64,000 bases of DNA from contig CAWJGO010000001.1 in the NCBI GenBank assembly GCA_963842515.1, positions 930,001 through 994,000 on the forward strand, in the 5' to 3' direction. The notes under the pieces are model-generated. The model saw nothing but the letters and a program-made list of their open reading frames with translations, was not told the origin of the DNA and did not search any database. Both the position numbers and the translations under genes were made by a program. The DNA comes from CADEED01 sp963842515. Lineage in GTDB: Bacteria > Pseudomonadota > Gammaproteobacteria > Steroidobacterales > Steroidobacteraceae. Positions 1-9,304 of the stretch are shown in pieces; the stretch's first letter is position 1; every line of letters begins with the position of its first letter.

Positions 1-1345
1 CGGTGGAGATGAGCCCGGTGTTCAATCCCACGATGCCGTACTCGAGCGCTTCGGTGACGCGCCAGGAGCGCGCGAGGTCGCGCGTGTACACGTAGGCCGC
101 GAGTCCGAACTCGGTGTCATTGGCCAGCTTCACGGCTTCCTCTTCCGTTTCCACGCGGAACAGCGGCGCCACCGGTCCGAACGTCTCCTCGCGAGCCAGT
201 ATCATGCTGCTGCTGACGTTGGTCAGCACCGTCGGCTCGTAAAATGTGCCGCCGAGCGTGTGGCGCTTGCCGCCGGTGACCACTGTCGCGCCCTTTGCCT
301 TCGCATCGGCGATGTGGGTTTCGACCTTGGCCAGCGCCTTGGCGTCGATCAGCGGTCCCTGGTCGGTCTCACCTTTCAAACCATCACCGACGCGCAGCTT
401 GCCGACCGCCTCTGCCAGTTTGTGCGTGAAGGCGTCGTAAACCCCCGACTGCACGATGAATCGGTTGGCGCACACACAGGTCTGGCCGGTGTTGCGGTAC
501 TTGCTCTGGATTGCGCCCGTGACGGCAGCGTCCAGATCGGCGTCGTCGAGCACCAGGAACGGCGCGTTGCCGCCGAGCTCGAGCGCCACCTTCTTCACCG
601 TGCCCGCGCATTGCGCCATGAGTAGTTTGCCCACGGCCGTCGAACCGGTGAACGACAGCTTGCGCACCTTTGCATTGCCGGTGAACTCGCCGCCGATGGC
701 TACCGCCTCGCCGGTCACCACGTTGAACACGCCGGCGGGAATGCCGGCGCGCACGCCAAGCTCGGCCATCGCCAGCGCAGAGAACGGCGTCTGTGGCGCG
801 GGTTTCACCACGATCGGACAGCCGGCGGCGATGGCAGGACCTGCCTTGCGCGTGATCATCGCCGCGGGAAAATTCCACGGCGTGATGGCGGTGACCACGC
901 CGATCGGCTGGCGCAGCACCATGATGCGTTTGTCGGCCTGGTGGCCGGGAATGATGTCCCCGTAGACGCGCTTGCCTTCCTCGGCGAACCACTCGATGAA
1001 CGAGGCGGCGTAGGCGATCTCGCCCTTGGACTCTGCCAACGGCTTGCCCTGCTCGGCGGTCATGATGACCGCGAGGTCGTCGACATTGGCCATCATGAGA
1101 TCGAACCACTTGCGCATGATCCTGGCGCGCTCGCCCGCGGTTTTCCTGGCCCACGCCGGCATGGCCGCATGCGCGGCGTCGATGGCGCGGCGCGTCTCGG
1201 CCGCCCCCATGAGCGGCACCGTGCCCAGCAGCTCGCCATTGGCGGGATTGCGGATCTCGGTAGTTAGCCCGGAATCGGCGGGCGACCACTGTCCGGCGAT
1301 CAGGCAGCGGTCCTTCCACAACGAGCGGTCATTGAGCTTGATCAT
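1..1345 (-). CDS. gabD: Succinate-semialdehyde dehydrogenase family aldehyde dehydrogenase (3' end outside window)
   Basis: NAD(P)-dependent oxidation of succinate semialdehyde or a related aldehyde to the acid. The minus-strand reading from ATG at 1345 runs open to the window edge (448 codons of about 480 expected), so the C-terminus is missing. Visible are the cofactor-site segment ITPWNFPAAM, the general base in LELGGNAPF and the nucleophile Cys290 in GQTCVCANR, a form typical of GabD. The last visible residues, GLNTGLIS, also match that family. Its ATG overlaps the stop of the upstream dienelactone-hydrolase gene as ATGA, so the two are translationally coupled. The substrate is not certain. 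Its position at the end of an aromatic/keto-acid catabolic run suggests a semialdehyde from that pathway rather than GABA breakdown. Confidence 0.88.
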   Translation of the reverse strand, partial: MIKLNDRSLWKDRCLIAGQWSPADSGLTTEIRNPANGELLGTVPLMGAAETRRAIDAAHAAMPAWARKTAGERARIMRKWFDLMMANVDDLAVIMTAEQGKPLAESKGEIAYAASFIEWFAEEGKRVYGDIIPGHQADKRIMVLRQPIGVVTAITPWNFPAAMITRKAGPAIAAGCPIVVKPAPQTPFSALAMAELGVRAGIPAGVFNVVTGEAVAIGGEFTGNAKVRKLSFTGSTAVGKLLMAQCAGTVKKVALELGGNAPFLVLDDADLDAAVTGAIQSKYRNTGQTCVCANRFIVQSGVYDAFTHKLAEAVGKLRVGDGLKGETDQGPLIDAKALAKVETHIADAKAKGATVVTGGKRHTLGGTFYEPTVLTNVSSSMILAREETFGPVAPLFRVETEEEAVKLANDTEFGLAAYVYTRDLARSWRVTEALEYGIVGLNTGLIST

Positions 1346-2013
1346 TTGCGTTCCAATTGCGCGTCGAGAAATTGCAGCGAGCGCTCGCGCGCGAGCGCGG
1401 CGCTGGCCGCATCGTACGAGCCGCGTTCGTCGCAGTTGAAGCCGTGATCGGCCGGATAAAGGTGAAATACGCCGTTGTGATCCACGGTGCGTATTTTTTC
1501 CACGTCGGTCAGCGGAATGTACGGGTCACGTTCGCCGAAGTGATACATGACCGGCCGGCGCGGTGGCTTCGCGAGGTGATCCTTGATCTGCCCACCATAA
1601 TAGGAGACCGCGCAGGTTACCGGCAGGTCGCAGGCCGCGACGTAGGCGAGCGTTCCACCCCAGCAATACCCCACCACGGCCACGCGCCCGGCATGTTTGA
1701 CGACGTTGATGGACGAGTTGAGGTCGACGAGAGTTTTTTCCAGAGGGATCTGCAGCCGGTAGCCACGGCCTTCCTGGGTTTCGGCCTCGCTGTAGCCGAG
1801 CTCGATGCCGCGGCGGATGCGATCGAAGAGGCATGGCGCGATCGTGACGTAGCCGGCCGCGGCGTAGCCATCGGCGACGGCGCGGATGTGGCGGTTGACG
1901 CCGAAGATCTCCTGCGCGATCACCACGGCGCCGCGCGCCGGTCCGCTGGGCGCGGCCAGCCAGGCGTTGAATTCATGGCCATCGCGCGCCATCAGCGTGG
2001 TGAACTCACCCAT
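1342..2013 (-). CDS. Dienelactone hydrolase family protein
   Basis: An alpha/beta hydrolase of the dienelactone hydrolase (carboxymethylenebutenolidase) family, 223 residues, close to the usual 230. The Cys-type triad is complete: nucleophile Cys117 in GYCWGG, Asp163 in GERDPYIP and His190 in PADHGFN. Glu35 in QEIFGVN is the residue that activates the Cys in this family. There is no signal peptide, so it is cytoplasmic. It follows a fumarylacetoacetase-family gene by 110 bp and overlaps the aldehyde dehydrogenase by 4 bp. Family members open lactones during ring-cleavage catabolism. The true substrate here is unknown, and it may take over a step in the tyrosine/homogentisate block. Confidence 0.85.
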   Translation of the reverse strand: MGEFTTLMARDGHEFNAWLAAPSGPARGAVVIAQEIFGVNRHIRAVADGYAAAGYVTIAPCLFDRIRRGIELGYSEAETQEGRGYRLQIPLEKTLVDLNSSINVVKHAGRVAVVGYCWGGTLAYVAACDLPVTCAVSYYGGQIKDHLAKPPRRPVMYHFGERDPYIPLTDVEKIRTVDHNGVFHLYPADHGFNCDERGSYDAASAALARERSLQFLDAQLERK

Positions 2014-2060
2014 TGGGAATTACCTGATTTCTAGGGATTCGATGCAATGCTGACATTGTG

Positions 2061-2117
2061 CCACCGGGCGGGCGGTGCGCCTCTCTCTCGAAGGTGATAT
2101 CGCGTCCCGCCGGGTGG
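2061..2117. repeat. Intergenic inverted repeat between FAH-family and DLH genes
   Basis: A 12-nt arm at 2061-2072 (CCACCGGGCGGG) pairs with 2106-2117 with one mismatch across a 33-nt spacer. It lies in the 110-bp gap of an otherwise tight minus-strand operon. No T-run follows, so an RNA-stability or processing hairpin is likelier than an intrinsic terminator. Confidence 0.4.
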
Positions 2118-2123
2118 AAGCCG

Positions 2124-3107
2124 CTATCGTTTGACGACTTGGTTGTCCAGCGTGCCGAAAATGCTGCGGCCGGCACCGTCGAGCATCTCGATGGACACGC
2201 GGTCGCCGAACTGCAGGAAAGGCGTGCGCGGCGCGCCATGCTCGATCTGCTCGAGCGTGCGCTTTTCAGCGAGGCAGCTCGCCCCGCGGCTGCGGTCGTA
2301 GTTAGACACCGTGCCCGAGCCGACGATGGCTCCGGCGCCGAGGCGGCGCGTCCTGGTCACGTGCGCGATCAGCTGCGCGAAGCTGAAAGTCATGTCAGTG
2401 CCGGCATCGGGGCGGCCGAATTCCCGGTCATTGATGCGGCTCAGCAGCGGCAGGTGAACTTTGCTCTCGCGCCACGCCTCGCCGAGCTCGTCGGGCGTGA
2501 CCGCCACCGGTGAGAACGACGTGGCCGGCTTGGATTGATAGAAACCGAAACCCTTGGCGAGCTCGCCAGGTATCAGGCCGCGCAGCGACCAGTCATTCAC
2601 CAACGTGATGAGCTTGATGTGCGCGGCGGCGTCGGCGGCGCTGGTGCCCATGGCAACGTCGTCGGTGATCACCGCGACCTCGGCCTCCAGGTCGATGCCC
2701 CAGGCGGCATCGCCGAAAGGAACATCATCGCGCGCGCCTAACAAGTCATCGGAGCCGCCCTGGTAGACCAGCGGATCGGTCCAGAACGAGGCGGGCATCT
2801 CCGCGCCGCGTGCCTTGCGCACCAGCTCGACATGGTTGACGTAGGCGCTGCCGTCCACCCAGTGATAAGCGCGCGGCAGCGGGGCCGCGCACTGCGCGGC
2901 GTCGAAAGGCATGACATCGGAGTGCGCCGGGTTGCGCTCCAGCGCGGCGGCACGTTCGGCCAGCCGGGGCTGGACCGCGGCCCAGTCGTCGAGCGCAGCC
3001 TGCAGCGTGGTCGCAATGCCGGGCACGAGCTGGCAATGAGCAAGGTCGCGACTGACGACGACCAGCCTGCCATCGCGGTTGCCACGTCTGAGGGTCGCCA
3101 GTTTCAC
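2124..3107 (-). CDS. Fumarylacetoacetate hydrolase (FAH) family protein
   Basis: Probable fumarylacetoacetase, cleaving fumarylacetoacetate to fumarate and acetoacetate as the last step of tyrosine breakdown. It has 327 residues. The FAH metal-binding pattern is present: the E-x-E of DLEAEVAVITDD (about residues 138-150) and the Asp of NDWSLRG. A GFGFYQSKPATSFSP stretch matches the substrate-loop region. The start is GTG at 3107, preceded by GAGGAAGGG. It begins 13 bp after homogentisate dioxygenase, which supports the substrate assignment. The FAH fold is used by many hydrolases and decarboxylases, so context carries much of the functional call. It is the shorter form, not the roughly 430-residue Pseudomonas/animal type. 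Confidence 0.85.
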   Translation of the reverse strand: MKLATLRRGNRDGRLVVVSRDLAHCQLVPGIATTLQAALDDWAAVQPRLAERAAALERNPAHSDVMPFDAAQCAAPLPRAYHWVDGSAYVNHVELVRKARGAEMPASFWTDPLVYQGGSDDLLGARDDVPFGDAAWGIDLEAEVAVITDDVAMGTSAADAAAHIKLITLVNDWSLRGLIPGELAKGFGFYQSKPATSFSPVAVTPDELGEAWRESKVHLPLLSRINDREFGRPDAGTDMTFSFAQLIAHVTRTRRLGAGAIVGSGTVSNYDRSRGASCLAEKRTLEQIEHGAPRTPFLQFGDRVSIEMLDGAGRSIFGTLDNQVVKR

Positions 3108-3120
3108 TTGCCCTTCCTCA

Positions 3121-4248
3121 TCATTGGCCGCCTTTCCAGCTGTCGACGTAACCCGGCCATTCCACCTGAGCGGCAGCCGGCGAAATCTCCAGAGCGTCGC
3201 GCGTGTCGATCATCACGGCGTACTCGTTGGTAGCGGGTTTCGGCTGCTGCAGCACGTTCTTGAGTGCCTTGGGGTGCGGGCCGTGGGTGAAACCGCCGGG
3301 ATGCAGCGTGATCATGCCGGGATGAATGTTGTCGCGGCTGAAGAAATCGCCGGCGTGATAGAACAGCACTTCATCGTAGTCGTCATTGTTGTGGAAGAAC
3401 GGCACCTTCATCGCACCGGGATCGGATTCGAACGGACGCGGCACGAACGTGCACACCACGAAGCGATCGGTGAGAAAGGTGGTGTGAGCCGAGGGCGGCA
3501 GGTGATAGCGGTGGCTCATGAGCGGGCGCAGGTCGCGCACATTGATGCGCACCACCGCGAGATCGCCGTGCCAACCCACCGCATCGAGCGGATTGAAAGG
3601 ATAGGTCACGGTGGATACCGCGCCGCGCCGTTTGATGGCGACGCGCCACTCATCTTCGCCCTGCTGGCCCCTGAATGCATCGTCGATGCGCGGCGTGTCG
3701 AGCATCGCGGCATCGAAGATGGCGTGCGGACCCACCAGACCTTTGTCCGGCAGGCGATAGGAGTTGTTAGTGGCCTCGATGAGCAGGGCACGCAGCGGCT
3801 CCACGCATTCCACACGCCACATCGTGCCGCGCGGAATCAGGATGTAGTCGCCGGCCTCGAACGGCAGGTGGCCGTAGTCGCAGTACAGTTCGCCGCGGCC
3901 GGCATGCACGAACAAAAGCTCATCGCCGTCGGCATTGCGGGCGAGCTGCGGCGTTTTTCCGGCCATGCTCCAGTAACGCACGCGCACCGAAGCGTTGTGC
4001 AGCAACTCCGATGCCTTCCAGGGTGAGTCCTGGTTGCCGGGCAGTTTCGTGCAGTCGAAAGCATGCGGACGAAGCGGGCCTTCGAAATTGACCCAGGCTG
4101 TTGGCGGATGGCGGTGATAGAGGTGCGCGGCCGGGCCGAAGAAGCCTTCCTTGCTGATCTCGCGCTCGTATGTGCCCGCCGGCAAATCGGCATGCGCCTG
4201 CCGCGAGGCGGCGCCCTCGACTCTTGGAAAGTGGACGTAGCGCTTCAT
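3121..4248 (-). CDS. hmgA: Homogentisate 1,2-dioxygenase
   Basis: Fe(II) ring-cleaving dioxygenase converting homogentisate to maleylacetoacetate in tyrosine/phenylalanine catabolism. At 375 residues it is shorter than the classical enzyme of about 430. It carries a cupin core with candidate iron ligands in FFHNNDDYDEV and in the C-terminal HPGGFTHGPHP motif. GAGGTG lies just before the ATG at 4248. It leads a compact minus-strand unit with the FAH-family gene 13 bp downstream. A maleylacetoacetate isomerase gene is not present in the visible cluster, so that step must be encoded elsewhere or done differently. The gene is separated from the upstream thiolase by a strong palindrome at 4307-4382. 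Confidence 0.9.
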   Translation of the reverse strand: MKRYVHFPRVEGAASRQAHADLPAGTYEREISKEGFFGPAAHLYHRHPPTAWVNFEGPLRPHAFDCTKLPGNQDSPWKASELLHNASVRVRYWSMAGKTPQLARNADGDELLFVHAGRGELYCDYGHLPFEAGDYILIPRGTMWRVECVEPLRALLIEATNNSYRLPDKGLVGPHAIFDAAMLDTPRIDDAFRGQQGEDEWRVAIKRRGAVSTVTYPFNPLDAVGWHGDLAVVRINVRDLRPLMSHRYHLPPSAHTTFLTDRFVVCTFVPRPFESDPGAMKVPFFHNNDDYDEVLFYHAGDFFSRDNIHPGMITLHPGGFTHGPHPKALKNVLQQPKPATNEYAVMIDTRDALEISPAAAQVEWPGYVDSWKGGQ

Positions 4249-4306
4249 GGGTCACCTCGCGCATGGGAGAGGTCAATTTAGTTTCATCTGAAACCAATTG
4301 GAAGGG

Positions 4307-4382
4307 GTGGTACCGGGTCGGGATTCTCGGGAGAAGACGACCCCGCGGGCCGCTTCTCCCGAGATTCCCGACCCGGTACCAC
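4307..4382. repeat. REP-like palindrome, copy 1
   Basis: Arms 4307-4336 and 4353-4382 match at 29 of 30 positions with a 16-nt GC-rich loop. The outer 26 bases of the arm (beginning GTGGTACCGGGTCGGGATTC) are identical to those of a second element at 11860-11949, so this is a dispersed family and not a one-off terminator. It lies between the thiolase stop and the hmgA start. No T-tract follows. It may act as a transcript-end or stability element. Such elements are often spread by REP-associated transposases, none of which is in this window. Confidence 0.75.
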
Positions 4383-4392
4383 TTCCCGCCGC

Positions 4393-5691
4393 TCACGCCT
4401 TTTCGAGGATCGCGGTCACGCCCATGCCGCCGGCGGTGCACACTGATATCAGCCCGCGCTTGGCGGTGGGCGATTCGGCCAATTGCTTGGCAAGCGAAGC
4501 CACGATGCGCGTGCCCGTGGCCGCGAACGGATGGCCGATGGCCACGCTCGAGCCATTCACGTTGAGCCTGGCGCGATCGATGCTGCCCAGCGGTCGGTCG
4601 AGCCCCAGCCTGTCCCTGCAGTACTCGGGCGACTCCCAGGCTTTGAGGGTGCACAACACCTGCGCGGCGAACGCCTCGTGGATTTCGTAGAAGTCGAAAT
4701 CCTGCAGCGTCAGATTCGCATCCCTGAGCATTGCCGGCACCGCGTAGGCGGGCGCCATCAGCAGGCCTTCGTTGCCTCCGACGTAGTCCACCGCCCACTG
4801 TTTGCTGTAGCTGAAATACGCCAGCACCGGCAGGTTGCGCGCCTTCGCCCACTCTTCGCTGGCTAACAACACAGCCGAGGCACCGTCGGTGAGCGGCGTC
4901 GAATTTCCAGCCGTGAGCGTCCCTTGCCCGCTGCGCCGATCGAATGCAGGTTTGAGCTGCGACAGCTTTTCCACCGTGCTGTCGGCGCGCACGTTGTTGT
5001 CGGTCTTGAGCCCCTGGTATTCGCCGAGTACCAGATCGCTGAAGAATCCGCGTGCCCAGGCTTTGCCGGCGTTCACGTGACTGAGATTCGCGAGTGCGTC
5101 CTGGTCGGCGCGCGAGATCTTCCAGGTCTTCGCCATCTGCTCGCAGTGCTCGCCCATCGACAGTCCAGTGCGCGGCTCGAGCACACCGGGCATCACCGGT
5201 TTGAAATGCCGCGGGCGCAATCCGAAAAACGGCCTGATGCGTTGCCAGGCATTGCGTCCGCGAAACGCGCGCAACAGCAGCTGTTGGTACTCCCGCGCAT
5301 AGACGATGGGCGGATCGCTGACAGTGTCGAAACCGCCGGCTATGCCGCAGTCCATCTGGCCGAGCGCGATCTTCATGGCCACGGAGATCGTCGCGTCGAG
5401 GCCGGTGCCGCAGGCGCGCTGCATGTCGATGCCGGGAGTCGCCGGGTCCAGGCCGGACGACAACACGCATTCGCGCACCAGGTTGAAGTCCTTGGAGTGC
5501 TTGAGTACCGCGCCGCCGGTGACATCGCCGAGACGCTCGCCGGCGATACGATATTTCGCGACCAGCGCCTGCAGCACCGCCGTGTACATGTCCTGGTTGC
5601 CGACGCGCGAGTAAGCGCCGTGGCCGCGTGCAAACGGGATGCGCATGCCGCCGACCACGGCGACGCGACGAACGTTGGATCCGACCAGCAT
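4393..5691 (-). CDS. Acetyl-CoA C-acetyl/acyltransferase (thiolase, FadI-like)
   Basis: A degradative-type thiolase of 432 residues that cleaves 3-ketoacyl-CoA (or acetoacetyl-CoA) with CoA, or condenses acetyl-CoA. Nucleophile Cys94 sits in QRACGTGLDA. The HEAFAAQ motif, the GHP motif and the second active-site Cys in SVCTAGGMG are all present. The length and EIHEAFAAQ wording fit the FadI/trifunctional branch. GGAG precedes the ATG at 5691. It reads towards hmgA, with 144 bp and a palindrome between. Acetoacetate from homogentisate breakdown, once activated, would be a natural substrate. It is divergent from the acetate-type sensor kinase, 67 bp away. No partner hydratase/dehydrogenase gene is adjacent. 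Confidence 0.88.
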   Translation of the reverse strand: MLVGSNVRRVAVVGGMRIPFARGHGAYSRVGNQDMYTAVLQALVAKYRIAGERLGDVTGGAVLKHSKDFNLVRECVLSSGLDPATPGIDMQRACGTGLDATISVAMKIALGQMDCGIAGGFDTVSDPPIVYAREYQQLLLRAFRGRNAWQRIRPFFGLRPRHFKPVMPGVLEPRTGLSMGEHCEQMAKTWKISRADQDALANLSHVNAGKAWARGFFSDLVLGEYQGLKTDNNVRADSTVEKLSQLKPAFDRRSGQGTLTAGNSTPLTDGASAVLLASEEWAKARNLPVLAYFSYSKQWAVDYVGGNEGLLMAPAYAVPAMLRDANLTLQDFDFYEIHEAFAAQVLCTLKAWESPEYCRDRLGLDRPLGSIDRARLNVNGSSVAIGHPFAATGTRIVASLAKQLAESPTAKRGLISVCTAGGMGVTAILEKA

Positions 5692-5758
5692 GGGTAACTC
5701 CTGAAAACCGCCGCTAGGATGCCACGCCGGCGCGGAATTCGACTATCTTCGCCAGCGA

Positions 5759-8700
5759 ATGACGCCGACGATTTCAGGCTGGGTGCTGCTGCTCACGTCG
5801 CTGGCGTACATCGCCGGCCTGTTCGCCATCGCCTGGTGGGGCGATCGCACCAAGCTTTACCCCGACAACGTGCGCTACCGTGCGCTGATCTACAGCTTTG
5901 CGCTCGGCGTGTATGGCTCGAGCTGGACGTTCTACGGCGCGGTCGGCACGGCCAAGCAGGAAGGCGTGATCGCGTCCATCGCCGGCTACGTCGGCCCGCT
6001 CGTGTTGCTGGCGTTCGGGCTGCCGTTCTTCGAGCGTCTGGTGCGCCTCGCCAAGCATCAAAATGCCACCTCGATCTCCGACCTGCTGTCGGCGCGGTTC
6101 GGCAGGTCGCGCCGCATCGCAGTCCTGGTCACCATCATCGCGCTCACCGCGATCATTCCGTACATCTCGCTGCAGCTCACCGCCATATCGATGAGCATCG
6201 ACGTGCTCACCGGCGTCGGCCCGCATCCCTCGCCGAATTGGTATTCCGACACGACGCTGCTGATCGCGCTCATGCTCGCACTGTTCGCCATTCTGTTCGG
6301 CACGCGCGTCATCGACGCCACCGAACATCATCCGGGCATGGTGCTGGCGATCGCCGCCGAATCGCTGTTCAAGCTGGTCGCATTGCTCGCCGTGGGCATC
6401 TTCGCGCTGACGACGCTCGACAGCCCGAAGCCATTGCTGACGGCGTTGCGGCAGATGCCGGAGGAATTCCGCAACCCGTCCATGTTCTTCGCGCAGGCGG
6501 TCACGGCGATGTTCGCGTTCTTCTGCCTGCCACGGCAGTTCCATATCGGCGTGGTCGAATGCGCCGACGTGGCCGACGTGCGCCGGGCGCGCTGGTGGTT
6601 TGGCGGATACCTGGTGCTGCTCAGCATCGTGATCATTCCCATCGTCGTCGCGACGCCGCCGCTCGGCGCCGCCGGCAGCAACGCGCCGAGCGCCGATTCG
6701 CTGATGTTGTGGCTGCCGTTGTCGCAAGGGCACGAATGGCTGGCACTGCTGGCCTACCTCGGCGGCTTCTCCGCCGCCACTGGCATGGTCATCGTGGCCA
6801 GCGTCGCGCTTTCGACCATGATCAGCAACGACCTGGTGCTGCCGCTGCTGTGGCGATGGCGCGGCGCGCAGTTCGGCATCAGCATGGCGTCGCCGACCGC
6901 CATTCTCTGGCTGCGGCGGGTCGCTATTGTCGGGGTGTTGTTAGGTGCCTATGGTTTCTTCCATCTCGCGCCGAATGCGCCGAGCCTCGCGGCCATCGGC
7001 CTGCTGGCGCTGGCCGCCGTCGCGCAGTTCGGGCCGGCGCTGATCGCTGCGGTGTACTGGCCCCGCGCGAGCCGCGCCGGCGTCACCGGCGGCCTCGCCA
7101 CGGGATTCGTGATCTGGCTCTACACGCTGTTGATCCCCGCGGTCGTGTCGGATGGCGGTAATTCGCCCGCGTGGATCGACGCGGGGCCATTCGGCATGTC
7201 GTGGCTCGCGCCGGGCCAGCTGCTCGGAATCAGCATGCCAGATACGTTGACACATGGAGTCGTCTGGTCGCTCACGGCGAATGTCGCGGTTATGGTGGCG
7301 CTGTCATGGCGGTACCGGCCGGCGATCGGCGAGCGGCTGCGCGTCGCCGGTACGCGCATGCTCGAGAACTATTCGGGCAAGCGCGGCGGGCAGTTGCTTC
7401 CGGGGGGCGCCACTGTGGGCGATCTCCTGTTGCTGGCCGAGAGATTGTTAGGCGCGGCGGCGGCACGGCGACTGCTGGAACGCCGCGCGCGCGAGTTGAA
7501 CCGCGAGGTCTTTCCGCAGGAGCGCGCCGACCTGGCGCTGTTGCAGTCACTGGAACGCGACCTGTCGGGCGCGCTCGGCGCCTCCTCGGCCCGGCTGGTG
7601 TTGACCAGCGCGCTGCGTGGCGCGGGCATCGAGCTCGCCGAGATCGTCACGCTGTTCGATGAGGCATCGCGCAAGCTGCGCTTCAATCGCGAGTTGCTCG
7701 AAACCATGATGGACAACCTCCCTCAAGGGGTGTGCGTGGTGAACGCCGAGATGCAGCTGGTTGCCTGGAACCAGCGCTACCTCGATCTGTTCGAGTATCC
7801 GGCGGGCTTCGTGTTCGCCGGCAAGCCCGTCGAAGAGCTGATTCTCTACAACGCGGAACGGGGTTGGTGCGGGCCCGGAGATCCGGTGGCGCACGCGCGC
7901 AAACGCGTAACGTTCATGCGCGCAGGGTCGGCGCACACTTCAGAGCGGCGCCGCTCCGATGGGCGGGTCATCGAGTTGCGTGGCCAGCCGCTGCCGGACG
8001 GCGGATTCGTCACCGCGTTCAACGACGTCACCAGCCACAAGCGCGCCGAGGAGAGCCTGCGCGAGGTCAACGAAACGCTCGAGCTGCGCGTCGAGGAACG
8101 TACGCGTCAGCTCGCGGCGGCCGTGTCGCAGGCCGAACAGGCCAACGAATCGAAGACCCGCTTCGTCATGGCCGCCAGTCACGACTTGTTGCAGCCGCTC
8201 GGCGCCGCGCGGCTGTTCAACGCGGCGCTCCGCAGCCGCGCAACGCAAGACGGTGATCTGCGCGCGCTCGCCGAACGTGTCGACAACTCGCTGGCGGCCG
8301 CCGGCGATTTGCTCGAAGACTTGCTGGACATCTCGCGGCTCGATGCCGGTGGCGTGCGCGCGGAGCTCACGGAATTCGACGTCATGGACCTGCTGCAGTC
8401 ATTGCAGGAGCAGTTCGGCCCGGTGGCGGCGCAACGCGGCATCACGCTTTCAATCGCCAGCACGCGCCTGCGCGTACGCTCGGATCACCGCCTGCTGCGC
8501 CGGGTTCTGCAGAACTTCATCGGCAACGCGCTGCGTTACACGCAAACCGGCACCGTGCTGCTCGGCACGCGGCGCCGCGCTGCCGGCGCAGTGGTCGAAT
8601 TGCAGGTCATCGACACCGGGCCGGGAATCCCGCTGGAAAACCGGCACGCGATCTTCGAAGAGTTCCGCCGGCTGGATCAACCCTCGCCGTGGGGCGAAAA

Positions 8701-9304
8701 GGGGCTGGGGCTCGGACTATCGATTTGCGAACGTATCGCGGCGATTCTCGAAACGACGCTCACTCTGCAATCCGCGCCCGGCCGTGGCAGCAGATTCGGC
8801 ATCTTCGTGCCACGCGCGGCGGGGCGCGCGCACTCCTCGCCCGGGGACAGCGCGCCGCCGGTAGCGCTTGCGGCGGAACGGGCACATTGCAGTCTGGTGT
8901 TATGCGTCGATGACGATGCACCGACGCTGGAAGCGCTGCGCGAATTGCTGGCCAGCTGGAAGTTCGACGTGCTCGTGGCGTCAACGCCCGAGCAGGCGGT
9001 GGGACTGGCCGCGGCAAACCCCATCGACATCGTGCTGGCGGATTTCCATTTGCAGGACCGGCCCGCGGGTCTCGAGTTGTTAGAGCGCCTGGTGCGCCAT
9101 GCGCCGGCCGGGCAATCGCGCGCCGGCGCCCTGTTGACCGCCGGGGCCACGGAAGCACTGCTATCGCGGGCCGCCGAGCTTGGCTTTCCGGTGTTGCGCA
9201 AGCCGGTACGGCCGGCGGCGTTGCGCGCGCTCATCACGGCGCTGGCAGATCGCGCCGCTGCGTCCGGTCAATTGTCGTCGTCGGGGGCCGGCGGCGCGAA
9301 CTGA
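5759..9304 (+). CDS. crbS: CrbS/MxtR-like hybrid sensor histidine kinase with sodium:solute symporter domain
   Basis: A 1181-residue inner-membrane sensor. Residues about 1-500 form a PutP/SSS-type transporter module with many hydrophobic helices. A PAS domain follows (about 640-760), then a coiled linker and HisKA/HATPase domains with phosphoacceptor His808 in AASHDLLQP, then N and G boxes (NFIGNALRYT, GKGLGLGL-like). The protein ends with a receiver domain whose acceptor is Asp1095 in VLADFHLQD. SSS-PAS-HK-REC is the layout of CrbS/MxtR, which with a LuxR-type regulator controls acetate/acetyl-CoA synthetase genes. CbrA lacks the receiver and pairs with an NtrC-type regulator, so it fits less well. 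The likely partner regulator converges on it and overlaps its 3' end by 37 bp. No clear Shine-Dalgarno precedes the ATG. Confidence 0.85.
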   Translation: MTPTISGWVLLLTSLAYIAGLFAIAWWGDRTKLYPDNVRYRALIYSFALGVYGSSWTFYGAVGTAKQEGVIASIAGYVGPLVLLAFGLPFFERLVRLAKHQNATSISDLLSARFGRSRRIAVLVTIIALTAIIPYISLQLTAISMSIDVLTGVGPHPSPNWYSDTTLLIALMLALFAILFGTRVIDATEHHPGMVLAIAAESLFKLVALLAVGIFALTTLDSPKPLLTALRQMPEEFRNPSMFFAQAVTAMFAFFCLPRQFHIGVVECADVADVRRARWWFGGYLVLLSIVIIPIVVATPPLGAAGSNAPSADSLMLWLPLSQGHEWLALLAYLGGFSAATGMVIVASVALSTMISNDLVLPLLWRWRGAQFGISMASPTAILWLRRVAIVGVLLGAYGFFHLAPNAPSLAAIGLLALAAVAQFGPALIAAVYWPRASRAGVTGGLATGFVIWLYTLLIPAVVSDGGNSPAWIDAGPFGMSWLAPGQLLGISMPDTLTHGVVWSLTANVAVMVALSWRYRPAIGERLRVAGTRMLENYSGKRGGQLLPGGATVGDLLLLAERLLGAAAARRLLERRARELNREVFPQERADLALLQSLERDLSGALGASSARLVLTSALRGAGIELAEIVTLFDEASRKLRFNRELLETMMDNLPQGVCVVNAEMQLVAWNQRYLDLFEYPAGFVFAGKPVEELILYNAERGWCGPGDPVAHARKRVTFMRAGSAHTSERRRSDGRVIELRGQPLPDGGFVTAFNDVTSHKRAEESLREVNETLELRVEERTRQLAAAVSQAEQANESKTRFVMAASHDLLQPLGAARLFNAALRSRATQDGDLRALAERVDNSLAAAGDLLEDLLDISRLDAGGVRAELTEFDVMDLLQSLQEQFGPVAAQRGITLSIASTRLRVRSDHRLLRRVLQNFIGNALRYTQTGTVLLGTRRRAAGAVVELQVIDTGPGIPLENRHAIFEEFRRLDQPSPWGEKGLGLGLSICERIAAILETTLTLQSAPGRGSRFGIFVPRAAGRAHSSPGDSAPPVALAAERAHCSLVLCVDDDAPTLEALRELLASWKFDVLVASTPEQAVGLAAANPIDIVLADFHLQDRPAGLELLERLVRHAPAGQSRAGALLTAGATEALLSRAAELGFPVLRKPVRPAALRALITALADRAAASGQLSSSGAGGAN

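Noticed and set aside
384..1319. A 311-codon minus-strand open frame
   Set aside because: It is Arg/Gly/His-rich shadow translation out of phase with the aldehyde dehydrogenase, whose real frame is open from 1345 to the window edge and has clear ALDH motifs.
4307..4382. Classical intrinsic terminator for the thiolase
   Set aside because: No T-tract, unusually long stem, and the same arm recurs at 11860; better described as a REP-like element that may have terminator activity.
3920..5470. A 516-codon minus-strand frame across the thiolase/hmgA junction
   Set aside because: Out-of-frame reading of two well-supported genes and of the palindrome; Arg-rich with no domain.
5759..9304. CbrA
   Set aside because: It shares the SSS transporter module, but this protein has a C-terminal receiver and a LuxR-type neighbour, which fits CrbS/MxtR better than CbrA/CbrB.
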